60,861 nucleotides of DNA from contig NZ_BOQN01000112.1 of the NCBI RefSeq assembly GCF_018332695.1, positions 1 through 60,861 on the forward strand, read 5' to 3'. The notes beneath the pieces are model-generated. The model was not told the origin of the DNA. It saw only the letters and a list, made by a program, of their open reading frames with translations, and ran no database searches. Made by a program: the position numbers and the translations under genes. Numbering within the stretch: position 1 is the stretch's first letter; each line of letters opens with the position of its first letter. The stretch is from Paractinoplanes toevensis. GTDB lineage: Bacteria; Actinomycetota; Actinomycetes; Mycobacteriales; Micromonosporaceae. Positions 16,200 to 24,118 of the stretch are shown in pieces.

Positions 16200-17102
16200 G
16201 TGACGACCACGACCGAGCTCCCCGCCACCATCGGCGTCACCCACGACGCGCCGTCCGCGCGTGACATCGAGGACCTCGTCCGCGAACACATGCCGATGGT
16301 TGGCCATCTGGTCCGGGAGCTGCTCAACCGGGTACCGGGCCACGTCCACGCCGATGACCTGTCCTCGGCCGGATTCGCGGCGCTGCTGGGTGCGGCCCGT
16401 TCGTTCGACGTGACCCGGGGCATCCCGTTCCACCGCTTCGCCGCGGTCCGCATCCGCGGTGCTCTCCTGGACGAACTGCGCGGTCAGGACTGGGCCAGCC
16501 GCTCGGTCCGGGCCCGGGCCCGGCGCAGCGCGTCGGCCCGCCAGGAGCTCACCGCGGCCCTGGGCCGCACGCCGACCGACGCCGAGGTGGCCGAGTTCCT
16601 CGGCATCGGCGTGGCGGAGCTGGCGACGGTGGAGGACGACGTGCAGAAGGCGGCCCTGCTCAGTCTCCAGGGTTTCCCGACGGGCGCCGCCGAGGAGATG
16701 GTGCCCGAGCTGTCCGAGGGCCCGGAGGACCTGCTGCTGAAGCGGGAGCGTCTCGGCTACCTGCATCAGGCCATCCAGGCCCTGCCGGAACGGCTGCGCA
16801 TGGTGGTCACCGAGTCGTTCCTGCAGGAACAGCCACTGAGCGACGTCGCCGCCCGGCTGGGCGTGACCGAGTCCCGGATCTCGCAGCTGCGCACCGAGGC
16901 GTTGCAGCTGCTGCGCGAGGGCCTGAACAGCTCTCTCGCACCCGAGCTGTTGACGGTGGCGGCCGGCGGACCGCGAACCCGCAAGGGTTGCCTGCAGCGC
17001 CGCCGTTCCGAGTATTTCGCCCGGGTGGCTCAGCAGGGCAACCTGCACACCCGGCTGGCACTGACCGACGCGCATGGCGTCCCGATAGCGGTAGCGGCCT
17101 GA
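16200..17102 (+). CDS. RNA polymerase sigma factor, WhiG/FliA class
   Basis: 300 aa from GTG at 16200, five bases after GAGGAGGA; ATG at 16182 lies before that site and is rejected. Sigma-70 region 2 spans VREHMPMVGHLVRELLNRV to FHRFAAVRIRGALLDELRGQDW, the typical FliA/WhiG wording. Region 3 begins RSVRARARR, and region 4 is in LPERLRMVVTESFLQEQPLSDVAARLGVTESRISQLRTEAL. The C-terminal ~50 residues extend beyond the usual family end. WhiG starts sporulation and FliA flagellar genes in actinomycetes; zoospore-forming Actinoplanes relatives have several. No anti-sigma gene is adjacent. Confidence 0.9.
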   Translation: MTTTTELPATIGVTHDAPSARDIEDLVREHMPMVGHLVRELLNRVPGHVHADDLSSAGFAALLGAARSFDVTRGIPFHRFAAVRIRGALLDELRGQDWASRSVRARARRSASARQELTAALGRTPTDAEVAEFLGIGVAELATVEDDVQKAALLSLQGFPTGAAEEMVPELSEGPEDLLLKRERLGYLHQAIQALPERLRMVVTESFLQEQPLSDVAARLGVTESRISQLRTEALQLLREGLNSSLAPELLTVAAGGPRTRKGCLQRRRSEYFARVAQQGNLHTRLALTDAHGVPIAVAA

Positions 17103-17111
17103 TTTGTCCGC

Positions 17112-17138
17112 ATGGGGGCGGCTTTGTGCCGCTCCCAT
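17112..17138. terminator. Bidirectional terminator between sigma factor and urease genes
   Basis: ATGGGGGCGGC (17112-17122) and GCCGCTCCCAT (17128-17138) form an 11-bp stem with one G-U pair and loop TTTGT. It stands 10 bases after the sigma factor stop and 4 bases after the ureD stop on the other strand, serving both convergent transcripts. Confidence 0.85.
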
Positions 17139-17142
17139 CCGC

Positions 17143-17889
17143 TCAGGCCGCCACCGGCAGGGGAGTGGGCGCTTCCGTCGCGCACAGCGGGTCCAGGGCC
17201 GCCTGGACCTGGCGGATGTCGGCGCCGACCGCGGTGGCGAGCACTCCCGGGCCGGCCAGGGGCATCAGGGCCGCACCCGGCGACGCGGTCAGGGTGCCCG
17301 GCAGACCGGGGACCGCGACCACCGTCCCCACGGCTCGGCCGCCACCCAGAACGGCGGCACCGTCCCAGCCGTCCGCGTGCCGGCCCACTGTGAGGTCATG
17401 CCGGTACAGCGTCCTCCCGCCGTAGCGGATCGTGGTGTCCAGCCGGACGTCACCGGACGGCTCGGCATGGCGGCCGCACACGAGATCGTCGCGCCACACC
17501 AGTTCGCCGCCCTCGGCCACCTCGATCACACTCGACGTGTGGTGGTCGCAGCCGGCGGCGGCGATCAGCGGCTCCGGCAACCAGCGCAGCGTCCCGGCCA
17601 CCGACGCGTGGATGACCAGCCGCGAGGCCGGAGCGGGCCGCCCCGGCAGGGCCAGTTGCGCGGCCACGCTGCGTACGGTCAGCACCGCGCCCGCACGCAC
17701 CGTGACCTCCAACCGCAGGTCGTCGCCGCGCAGCGGCCCGGCCGCACCACCGACCAGGTGCACCGTGGCGTCGCCGCCGGACCGGCCGCCGGTGCGGCGC
17801 AGCAGCAGCGGCGACTCGCCGCGCAACACGGCGAGCCGGGTGCCGCCGCGACCGTCCGCCTCGGCGACGACCTGGGCGAAAGCCCGCAT
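17143..17889 (-). CDS. ureD: Urease accessory protein UreD
   Basis: 248 aa. ATG at 17889 overlaps the ureG stop by one base (TGATG). UreD/UreH family: a chaperone that binds apo-urease first and accepts UreF and UreG so that nickel can be inserted. Family wording includes LRWLPEPLIAAAGCDHHTSSVIEVAEG, LVWRDDLVCGRH and YRHDLTVGRH. No membrane segments; cytosolic. Last gene of the minus-strand urease operon, ended by the bidirectional hairpin four bases on. Confidence 0.92.
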   Translation of the reverse strand: MRAFAQVVAEADGRGGTRLAVLRGESPLLLRRTGGRSGGDATVHLVGGAAGPLRGDDLRLEVTVRAGAVLTVRSVAAQLALPGRPAPASRLVIHASVAGTLRWLPEPLIAAAGCDHHTSSVIEVAEGGELVWRDDLVCGRHAEPSGDVRLDTTIRYGGRTLYRHDLTVGRHADGWDGAAVLGGGRAVGTVVAVPGLPGTLTASPGAALMPLAGPGVLATAVGADIRQVQAALDPLCATEAPTPLPVAA

Positions 17890-18665
17890 CAGGCGGCCGG
17901 CACGCGAGCCGCGACGAGCGCGCGGATCCAGTCGGCGACGGCGGTGGCACCGCGGTCCTCGACCAGCGACAGGAACACCGTGGGCAGCTCGCCCCGGCGG
18001 TGCCGGGCGTCGTGTTCCATCACCGAGAGATCGGCGCCGACCATCGGCGCCAGGTCGGTCTTGTTGATCACCAGGAGGTCGGCGGTGGTGACGCCGGGGC
18101 CGCCCTTGCGCGGCACCTTGTCGCCGCCGGCCACGTCGACCACGAAGATCTGCTGGTCGATCAGGCCCTTGCTGAAGGTCGCGGTCAGGTTGTCCCCGCC
18201 GCTCTCCACCAGCACCAGGTCGAGCGGGCCCAGCTTCTCCTCGAGCTCCTCGACCGCGTCCAGGTTGGCCGAGATGTCGTCGCGGATCGCCGTGTGCGGG
18301 CAGCAGCCGGTCTCCACCGCGCGGATCCGTTCGGCCGGCAGCACCCCGTTGCGGAGCAGGAAGTCGGCGTCCTCGGTGGTGTAGATGTCGTTGGTGACGA
18401 CGGCCAGCCGCAGTTCCGTGCCGAGCGCCCGGCACAGGGCCGCGACCAGCGCGGTCTTGCCCGAGCCGACCGGGCCGCCGATGCCGATCCGCAGGGCGCG
18501 GGGCCCGGTGGTGAGCGGCTCGTGCGGGTCCACGCCGGGGTCCGGGTGGGTGTGCGGCACCTCGTCGGGTTCGTGCGTGTGCGGGGCGATGTAGTTCTCG
18601 GAGGGCCGGGGCCAGGCCCCACCCGACGGTGTGCCGGCAGAGCCGGGCGCGTGGTCAGGAAGCAA
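17889..18665 (-). CDS. ureG: Urease accessory GTPase UreG
   Basis: About 258 aa. SIMIBI-class GTPase that drives nickel delivery to urease. P-loop GGPVGSGKT, VVTNDIYT, ETGCCPHTAIRDD (with the Cys-Pro-His metal site), VESGGDNL and NKTDLAP are all intact. The N-terminus before the P-loop is His-rich (PHTHEPDEVPHTHPDP), a nickel-storing tail. The start is uncertain: TTG at 18665 is supported by GGAGG nine bases before it and overlaps the ureF end by 11 bases; internal GTG codons within the His-rich part are alternatives. Confidence 0.93.
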   Translation of the reverse strand: MLPDHAPGSAGTPSGGAWPRPSENYIAPHTHEPDEVPHTHPDPGVDPHEPLTTGPRALRIGIGGPVGSGKTALVAALCRALGTELRLAVVTNDIYTTEDADFLLRNGVLPAERIRAVETGCCPHTAIRDDISANLDAVEELEEKLGPLDLVLVESGGDNLTATFSKGLIDQQIFVVDVAGGDKVPRKGGPGVTTADLLVINKTDLAPMVGADLSVMEHDARHRRGELPTVFLSLVEDRGATAVADWIRALVAARVPAA

Positions 18666-19323
18666 AGAGACGCACCTCCCAGGTGGCGTGGTGCTCGGCG
18701 CCGATGTCGAGCAGGGGGGAACCCGCGGCCGGCAGATCGTCGACCGGGTCGTCGGACCGGCACGCGGCCTCGGCCGCGATCCGATCACATTCGGGGGCGA
18801 GCCGGGCGAGGAGCCCGTGCACCGCATAGGGGTCTAGGCCGAGCAGCCGCACCGCCGCGCCGGCCGACCCGGTGGTGACACCGTGCGCGGCCGCGACGGC
18901 GGCATCGAGCGGCCCGAGCCCGGCTCCGGCCGCCAGAAGGCCCAGCGCAACCGGCTGGTGCATGTCGCGCGGCACGGTGCCGCCGGCCGTGCGGACCACC
19001 GCCGGCAGCGGCCACATCGATCGGCCGGCCCGCAGCAGGGCCCGGCCCTGGGCGCGGGATGCCTTGCGGAGCGCCGGCGACGGCGTACGCGCATCGAGTC
19101 CGTCGTCCAGCGCGGCCCACTCGCCGGGCCGGCGGCAGGCGGCCGCCGCGAAGGCGGCCGAGACCAGGCCGCCGGTGGCGAGCTTCCCACGCAGGAAGCC
19201 GAACACGTCGTCGAGGTCGCGCACCCGGCCGGCCGAGACCTGGGCCTCGAGCCCGCCGGAGTGCGCGTGCCCGCCGGCGGGCAGCCGCCCATCGGCGAGC
19301 ACGAGCAGGGTGGCGAGGCTCAT
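18655..19323 (-). CDS. ureF: Urease accessory protein UreF
   Basis: 222 aa. ATG at 19323 overlaps the ureC stop by one base. UreF family, helical, bridges UreD and UreG during urease activation and guards the fidelity of nickel insertion. Visible family features: LLVLADGRLPAGGHAHSGGLE at the N-terminus, GLLAAGAGLGPLDAAVAAAHG and the conserved C-terminal stretch RLLGLDPYAVHGLLARL. It is slightly richer in Ala/Arg than enterobacterial forms, as usual in actinobacteria. Confidence 0.93.
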   Translation of the reverse strand: MSLATLLVLADGRLPAGGHAHSGGLEAQVSAGRVRDLDDVFGFLRGKLATGGLVSAAFAAAACRRPGEWAALDDGLDARTPSPALRKASRAQGRALLRAGRSMWPLPAVVRTAGGTVPRDMHQPVALGLLAAGAGLGPLDAAVAAAHGVTTGSAGAAVRLLGLDPYAVHGLLARLAPECDRIAAEAACRSDDPVDDLPAAGSPLLDIGAEHHATWEVRLFAS

Positions 19324-21041
19324 CAGAACAGGAAGTAACGCTGAGCCATCGGCAGTGACGTCACCGGGTCGGGCTCGACGACCTCGCCGTCGATACGCAC
19401 CGTGAACGTGTCCGGCTCGACCTCGATGCGCGGGGTGGCGTCGTTGAGCGGCATGTCCGCCTTGCCGACCTGCCGGGTGTCGCCGACCGGCGCGAGGGCG
19501 CGCTTGACCCCGATCCGGTCGCCGAGCATCGCGTCGATCGCGGCGGGCGCGACGAAGGCGAGCGACGTCTGGGACGGCACCGCGCCGTACGATCCGAACA
19601 TCGGCCGCGGCAGCATCGGCTGCGGGGTGGGGATCGAGGCGTTCGCGTCGCCCATCTGGGCGTAGGCGATCATGCCGCCCTTGATCACCAGAGCCGGCCG
19701 CACCCCGAAGAACGCCGGGTCCCAGAGCACGACGTCGGCGAGCTTGCCGGTCTCGACCGACCCGACCTCCGCGTCCATGCCGTGCGCCACCGCCGGGCAG
19801 ATGGTGTATTTCGCGACGTAGCGCTTGGCGCGGTTGTTGTCGGCCGCACCGTCGCCGGCCAGCGCTCCCCGCCGCGCCTTCATCACGTGCGCCGTCTGCC
19901 ACGTTCGCATCACGACCTCGCCGACCCGGCCCATCGCCTGCGAGTCCGAGCCGATCATCGAGATCGCCCCGAGATCGTGCAGGAGGTCCTCGGCGGCCAT
20001 CGTCGACGGCCGGATGCGGCTCTCGGCGAACGCCAGGTCCTCCGGCACCGCCGAGTTCAGGTGGTGGCAGACCATCAGCATGTCGAGGTGCTCGGACAGT
20101 GTGTTCCGGGTGTACGGCCGGGTCGGGTTGGTCGACGACGGCAGCACGTTCGGCAGCGCGGCGACCGTGATGATGTCCGGCGCGTGCCCGCCACCGGCAC
20201 CCTCGGTGTGATAGGCGTGGATCGATCGACCGGCGATCGCCCCGATCGTCTCCTCGACGAAGCCGGCCTCGTTCAGCGTGTCGGTGTGGATGGCGACCTG
20301 CACCCCGGAGGCGTCCGCGACCCGCAGCGCGGCGTCGATCACCGCCGGCGTGGTGCCCCAGTCCTCGTGCAGCTTGAACCCGCCGGCCCCGCCGCGCAGC
20401 TGCTCCCACATCGACTCCTCCGACATGGTGTTGCCCTTGCCCAGCAGCAGCACGTTGATCGGGAAGGTGTCGATCGCCTCGAGCATCCGGGCGAGGTGCC
20501 ACGCGTTCGGCGTGACGGTGGTGGCCTTCGTGCCCTCGGCCGGCCCGGTGCCGCCACCGATGATCGAGGTGATGCCGGTGGCCAGGGCGGTGTCCAGGAT
20601 GGTCGGGCTGATCAGGTGCACGTGGCTGTCGATCGCGCCGGCCGTGAGAATCTTGCCGTTGCCCGCGATGATCTCGGTGCCCGGGCCGATCACCAGGTCG
20701 GGGTGCACGCCGTCCATGGTGTCCGGGTTGCCGGCCTTGCCGATCCCGACGATCCGGCCGTCCCGGATGCCGAGGTCGGCCTTGATGATTCCCCAGTGGT
20801 CGAGGATCACCGCGCCGGTGATCACGGTGTCCGGGGTGCCCTCGGCGCGGGTGGCGCGCGACTGCCCCATCGACTCGCGGATCACCTTGCCGCCGCCGAA
20901 GACGACCTCGTCGCCCGGCTGCGGCCCGGCGCTGCGGTCTTCCTCGACCTCGATCAGCAGGTTCGTGTCGGCCAGCCGGATCCGGTCGCCGGTGGTGGGC
21001 CCGTACAGGGCGGCGTACCGCCCCCGGTCGAGTGCGGTCAT
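19323..21041 (-). CDS. ureC: Urease alpha subunit
   Basis: 572 aa, normal length. Nickel amidohydrolase that splits urea into ammonia and carbamate. Active-site parts: SHVHL (His140, His142), carbamylated Lys223 in GGFKLHEDWG, His252 in AIHTDTLNE, His275/His278 in SIHAYHTEG, and the mobile-flap Cys325-His326 in MVCHHLN. All needed residues are present, so the enzyme should be active. ATG at 21041 overlaps the ureB end by four bases. It forms the (ABC)3 core with UreA and UreB. Confidence 0.98.
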   Translation of the reverse strand: MTALDRGRYAALYGPTTGDRIRLADTNLLIEVEEDRSAGPQPGDEVVFGGGKVIRESMGQSRATRAEGTPDTVITGAVILDHWGIIKADLGIRDGRIVGIGKAGNPDTMDGVHPDLVIGPGTEIIAGNGKILTAGAIDSHVHLISPTILDTALATGITSIIGGGTGPAEGTKATTVTPNAWHLARMLEAIDTFPINVLLLGKGNTMSEESMWEQLRGGAGGFKLHEDWGTTPAVIDAALRVADASGVQVAIHTDTLNEAGFVEETIGAIAGRSIHAYHTEGAGGGHAPDIITVAALPNVLPSSTNPTRPYTRNTLSEHLDMLMVCHHLNSAVPEDLAFAESRIRPSTMAAEDLLHDLGAISMIGSDSQAMGRVGEVVMRTWQTAHVMKARRGALAGDGAADNNRAKRYVAKYTICPAVAHGMDAEVGSVETGKLADVVLWDPAFFGVRPALVIKGGMIAYAQMGDANASIPTPQPMLPRPMFGSYGAVPSQTSLAFVAPAAIDAMLGDRIGVKRALAPVGDTRQVGKADMPLNDATPRIEVEPDTFTVRIDGEVVEPDPVTSLPMAQRYFLF

Positions 21042-21409
21042 CGCGGGCTGCCGTTCTCTGGTTCTTCTTTTATCGGAGCCGGCGGCGCCTCGGCATCCAC
21101 ACCGTCCAGCGAACCGCCGGCCAGGCCGCGCAGGCCGGGCACGATCCGGTTGCCGCGCAGCGCGACCAGGTCGACGTCGCGGGGCATGCCCGGCTCGAAG
21201 CGCACCGACGTCCCGGCCGGCACCGCGAGCCGGTAACCCCAGGCGGCGCCGCGGTCGAAGTCGAGCGCCGCGTTCGACTCGGCGAAGTGGAAGTGCGAAC
21301 CGACCTGAACCGGCCGGTCCCCGGTGTTACGCACGGTCAGCGACAGCACCTCGCGGCCCGGGTTGATCTCGATGACTCCGTCGCCCAGGATGACCTCGCC
21401 CGGGATCAT
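21038..21409 (-). CDS. ureB: Urease beta subunit
   Basis: 123 aa. Starts MIPGEVILGDGVIEINPGRE and contains VGSHFHFAE and the PAGTSVRFEPG stretch, diagnostic of UreB. The C-terminal ~20 residues (Ala/Pro/Glu-rich) extend past the conserved fold. ATG overlaps the ureA stop by four bases and its own stop overlaps ureC, so the three structural genes are translationally coupled. Confidence 0.96.
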   Translation of the reverse strand: MIPGEVILGDGVIEINPGREVLSLTVRNTGDRPVQVGSHFHFAESNAALDFDRGAAWGYRLAVPAGTSVRFEPGMPRDVDLVALRGNRIVPGLRGLAGGSLDGVDAEAPPAPIKEEPENGSPR

Positions 21410-21708
21410 GCGATCGGCCCGTGCACGGTGACGAGTTTGGTCCCGTCCGGAAAGGTCGCCTCGACCTGCACCTCACCCAGCATCTCGGGCACACCCTCCA
21501 TGACGTCGTCGCGGGTCAGCACGCGCCGCCCGGCGTCCATCAGTTCGGCCACCGTCCGCCCGTCCCGCGCGCCCTCCAGCAGGAAGGCCGTGATGATCGC
21601 GGTCGCCTCCGGATGGTTGAGCTTGAGCCCACGCTCTTGCCGGCGCCGGGCCACGTCGGCCGCGACGTGAATGAGCAGGCGTTCCTGCTCGTGCTGGCTG
21701 AGGAACAA
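21406..21708 (-). CDS. ureA: Urease gamma subunit
   Basis: 100 aa from a TTG start at 21708, five bases after GGGAGG. The resulting LFLSQHEQERLLIHVAADVARRR start and length match UreA exactly; the frame is open upstream but would add a non-family extension. Contains LNHPEATAIITAFLLEGARDG and EVQVEATFPDGTKLVTVH. First gene of the minus-strand operon ureA-B-C-F-G-D. The order is the usual actinobacterial one and lacks ureE. Confidence 0.95.
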   Translation of the reverse strand: MFLSQHEQERLLIHVAADVARRRQERGLKLNHPEATAIITAFLLEGARDGRTVAELMDAGRRVLTRDDVMEGVPEMLGEVQVEATFPDGTKLVTVHGPIA

Positions 21709-21819
21709 ACGAGCCTCCCTGATTCCCGGCGAAATGCTCGCAGCCGGAAGTTTCCCACGTGTTACCGCGTGCTTATCGAAGCATCGGAGCAATTCAAGAC
21801 CAGCGAAACCCTGGGAAAT

Positions 21820-21907
21820 GTACGCACATGCCAGGTCCCGAATCGGCGGGCCACGCCGGGCGGTCCACCGGGCCGTTCCCGGCCACCGGCCGGAAGACGT
21901 CGGTCAC
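21820..21907 (+). repeat. Dispersed ~90-bp repeat, copy C (diverged)
   Basis: GTACG..CAT....GGTCCCG, then GGCCACGCCGGGCGGT and GGCCGTTCCCGGC in the same order and spacing as copy A 15 kb away. It lies between ureA and the operators of the monooxygenase gene. The ACGGG/CCCGT hairpin of copies A and B is lost here. Confidence 0.55.
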
Positions 21908-21913
21908 CCTCAA

Positions 21914-21976
21914 TGCCAACAAGCGTTTGCCAACGGGCGTTGGCATCGGTTACTGTCATGCCAACACTTGTTGGCA
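21914..21976 (+). promoter_or_regulatory. Promoter with two perfect 18-bp operators
   Basis: Site 1: TGCCAACG GG CGTTGGCA (21928-21945). Site 2: TGCCAACA CT TGTTGGCA (21959-21976). Centres are 31 bp apart, about three helical turns. A further half-site TGCCAACA lies at 21914-21921. TTGCCA (21927-21932) and TACTGT (21951-21956) could be -35 and -10, so site 1 covers the -35 and site 2 the transcription start. The probable ligand-binding protein is the TetR encoded at 23121. Confidence 0.8.
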
Positions 21977-21996
21977 AAACCGAGGAGGGTGCCATC

Positions 21997-23124
21997 ATGA
22001 GCAGCTCACCGCAGACCGACGTGCTGATCGCCGGGGCCGGGCCGGTCGGGCTCACCCTGGCCGCCGCCCTGACCGCCCGCGGGCTCGGCGTGACGATCGT
22101 CGACCGCGCGGCCGAGGGCGCCAACACGTCGCGGGCCGCCGTCATTCACGCCCGCACGCTCGAGGTGCTGGAGTCGGTGGGGGTGGCCGACGAAATCGTC
22201 GAACGAGGAGTGATCGTGCCCCGATTCACGGTGCGTGATCGTGATCGGCAACTCATGACCATCGACTTCGGAGGGTTGCCCACGGCGTACCCGTACACCC
22301 TGATGCTGCCGCAGAGCGAGACCGAAAGAATCCTCGCCGGACGCCTCACTCAGCTCGGGGTTTCGGTCCGCCGTCCGGCGGAGGTGGCCGGCGCCCGGCC
22401 GGACGCCGACGGCGTCACCGTCACCCTGACCGGCGGCGAGACCGTGCGCGCCCGCTACCTGGTCGGTGCCGACGGCATGCACAGCACCGTGCGCGAGCTC
22501 AGCGGCATCGGCTTCACCGGCGACCGATACGCGCATTCGTTCGTGCTGGCCGATGTGCGGATGGACTGGGATCTGCCCGGCGACGAGGTGATGCTGTATT
22601 TCTCGCCGGCCGGGCTGGTCGTGGTCGCGCCGCTGCCGGACGGCCGGCACCGGATCGTCGCCACCCTCGACCAGGCACCCGAGCAGCCCACCCTGGATGA
22701 CGTCCAGGCGCTGCTGGACACCCGCGGGCCCGAGCGGGTCCCGGCCCGCGTCCGGGAGGTCGTGTGGAGCTCCCGCTTCCGGGTCCACCACCGGCTCGCC
22801 GACCACTACCGCAACGGCCGGATCTTCCTGGCCGGGGACGCCGCCCACGTGCACAGCCCGGCCGGCGGCCAGGGCATGAACACCGGCATCCAGGACGCGG
22901 TCGATCTCGCTGCCGTGCTCGCCGACGGCACCGACCTCGACGGTTACGAGCGTCGCCGCCGCCCGGTCGCGGCCGGCGTGGTCGCGATGACCGACCGGAT
23001 GACCCGCGTGGCCACCTCACGCAACCGCCTGCTGACCGGCCTGCTGCCGCTGGCCGGCCGCCTCCCGGTGGTGCGGCGGCGGCTCGCGATGCGACTGTCC
23101 GAGCTGTCTACGATCGCAGCATGA
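21997..23124 (+). CDS. FAD-dependent aromatic monooxygenase
   Basis: 375 aa, ATG with GAGGAGGG. Class A flavoprotein hydroxylase (PHBH fold) like tetracycline- or rifampicin-inactivating and polyketide-tailoring oxygenases. FAD-binding VLIAGAGPVGLTLAAAL at the N-terminus, the DG region YLVGADGMHSTVRE, and the GD motif IFLAGDAAHVHSPAGGQGMNTGIQDAVDL are all present. No C-terminal thioredoxin-like domain, hence shorter than many relatives. Likely uses NADPH and O2 to hydroxylate or detoxify an aromatic compound. Its stop overlaps the TetR start by four bases, and two perfect operators precede it, pointing to a substrate-induced resistance or catabolic unit. Confidence 0.9.
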   Translation: MSSSPQTDVLIAGAGPVGLTLAAALTARGLGVTIVDRAAEGANTSRAAVIHARTLEVLESVGVADEIVERGVIVPRFTVRDRDRQLMTIDFGGLPTAYPYTLMLPQSETERILAGRLTQLGVSVRRPAEVAGARPDADGVTVTLTGGETVRARYLVGADGMHSTVRELSGIGFTGDRYAHSFVLADVRMDWDLPGDEVMLYFSPAGLVVVAPLPDGRHRIVATLDQAPEQPTLDDVQALLDTRGPERVPARVREVVWSSRFRVHHRLADHYRNGRIFLAGDAAHVHSPAGGQGMNTGIQDAVDLAAVLADGTDLDGYERRRRPVAAGVVAMTDRMTRVATSRNRLLTGLLPLAGRLPVVRRRLAMRLSELSTIAA

Positions 23125-23687
23125 CCTCGGCCGTGCGCAGATCCGACGCGACCCGGGCGGCGATCCTGGCTGCCGCCCGCGAACGGTTCGCCAGCGACGG
23201 TTACGAGCGCGCCACCATCCGGGCGATCGCCGCCGACGCCCGGATCGACCCGTCGATGGTGATGCGGTACTACGGCAACAAGGAGAAGCTGTTCGCCGCG
23301 GCGGCCGAGTTCGACCTTCAGCTGCCCGACGCGGCCGGCATTCCCCGCGACGAGCTGGGCGCCGCCCTGGCCCGGCACTTCCTGCACCGCTGGGAGAGCG
23401 ACGAGACGCTGACCGCGCTGCTGCGGGCGGCGGCCACCAACGAGGCGGCCGCCGAGCGCATGCGGGAACTGTTCGGCGCCCAGCTCCTGCCGCTGGCGAC
23501 GGCCGCCTGTCCCGACCCGGCCGACGCCCCGCGCCGGGCCGGACTGGTGGCGAGCCAGATGCTGGGGCTGGCCCTGTGCCGCTTCGTGCTGCGGCTGCCG
23601 CCGGTCGTGGCGATGACCGCCGACGAGGCCGCAGCCTGGGTGGGCCCGACCATCCAGCGTTACCTGACGTCCGCGACCAGTTCGTAG
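23121..23687 (+). CDS. TetR-family repressor, probable regulator of the monooxygenase operon
   Basis: 188 aa. The N-terminal TetR helix-turn-helix runs from TRAAILAAARERFASDGYERA to VMRYYGNKEKLF; the rest is a helical ligand-binding domain. ATGA overlap with the monooxygenase gene shows co-translation. As second gene behind the twin operators it would repress its own operon. The 3' end overlaps the convergent VOC gene by 28 bases. Confidence 0.92.
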   Translation: MTSAVRRSDATRAAILAAARERFASDGYERATIRAIAADARIDPSMVMRYYGNKEKLFAAAAEFDLQLPDAAGIPRDELGAALARHFLHRWESDETLTALLRAAATNEAAAERMRELFGAQLLPLATAACPDPADAPRRAGLVASQMLGLALCRFVLRLPPVVAMTADEAAAWVGPTIQRYLTSATSS

Positions 23688-24004
23688 ACGTTCCCGTCCG
23701 GTCCCCGGAAATGCTGCCAGGACTCGCCCGGTTCACCGAGCAGTTCCACCCCCGCCGCCCGCAGCTCCTCGATCGCCGCCGGCAGGTCCCGCACCGCGAA
23801 CCCGGCCACCGGCCCGGTGTCGAAGAAGTCCTTGCCCCGACCCGGCGCGAACACCTCGACGTTCCGCCCGTCCGGCAGCGTGAACACCCAGAACCCCGGT
23901 GCGGTGTACGTCTCCCGCAGTCCGAGCACCCGCCGGTAGAAGTCGGCGAGCGCCTCGGGTTGCGCCGTCCTCGTGCCCAGCCAGCCCAGCCCAGTGATCT
24001 CCAT
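23660..24004 (-). CDS. VOC-family (glyoxalase/bleomycin-resistance-like) protein
   Basis: 114 aa from ATG at 24004; ATG at 24013 would add three residues. One vicinal-oxygen-chelate domain with two beta-alpha-beta-beta-beta units: LGTRTAQPEALADFYRRVLGL first, and DLPAAIEELRAAGVELLGEP to FRGPDGNVYEL second. Likely metal ligands include the Glu of NVEVFAP and the Glu of NVYELV. Dimeric cytosolic protein; substrate unknown. Convergent with and overlapping the TetR gene by 28 bases. Confidence 0.85.
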   Translation of the reverse strand: MEITGLGWLGTRTAQPEALADFYRRVLGLRETYTAPGFWVFTLPDGRNVEVFAPGRGKDFFDTGPVAGFAVRDLPAAIEELRAAGVELLGEPGESWQHFRGPDGNVYELVADVR

Positions 24005-24118
24005 GAGTCCCATCCGACAACGTGAACCTCGGTAGAGGTCAACCCCCGGGCGCCTCCCGTCCGTAGTGAAGGCCGAGGAGCCGCGCCGGATGGTGCCGGC
24101 TCCGTCCCAGGAGGAACG

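Noticed and set aside
21820..21976. CRISPR-like array because of repeated GCCAAC units
   Set aside because: The units are inverted 18-bp palindromes with promoter spacing; no regular direct repeats or spacers.
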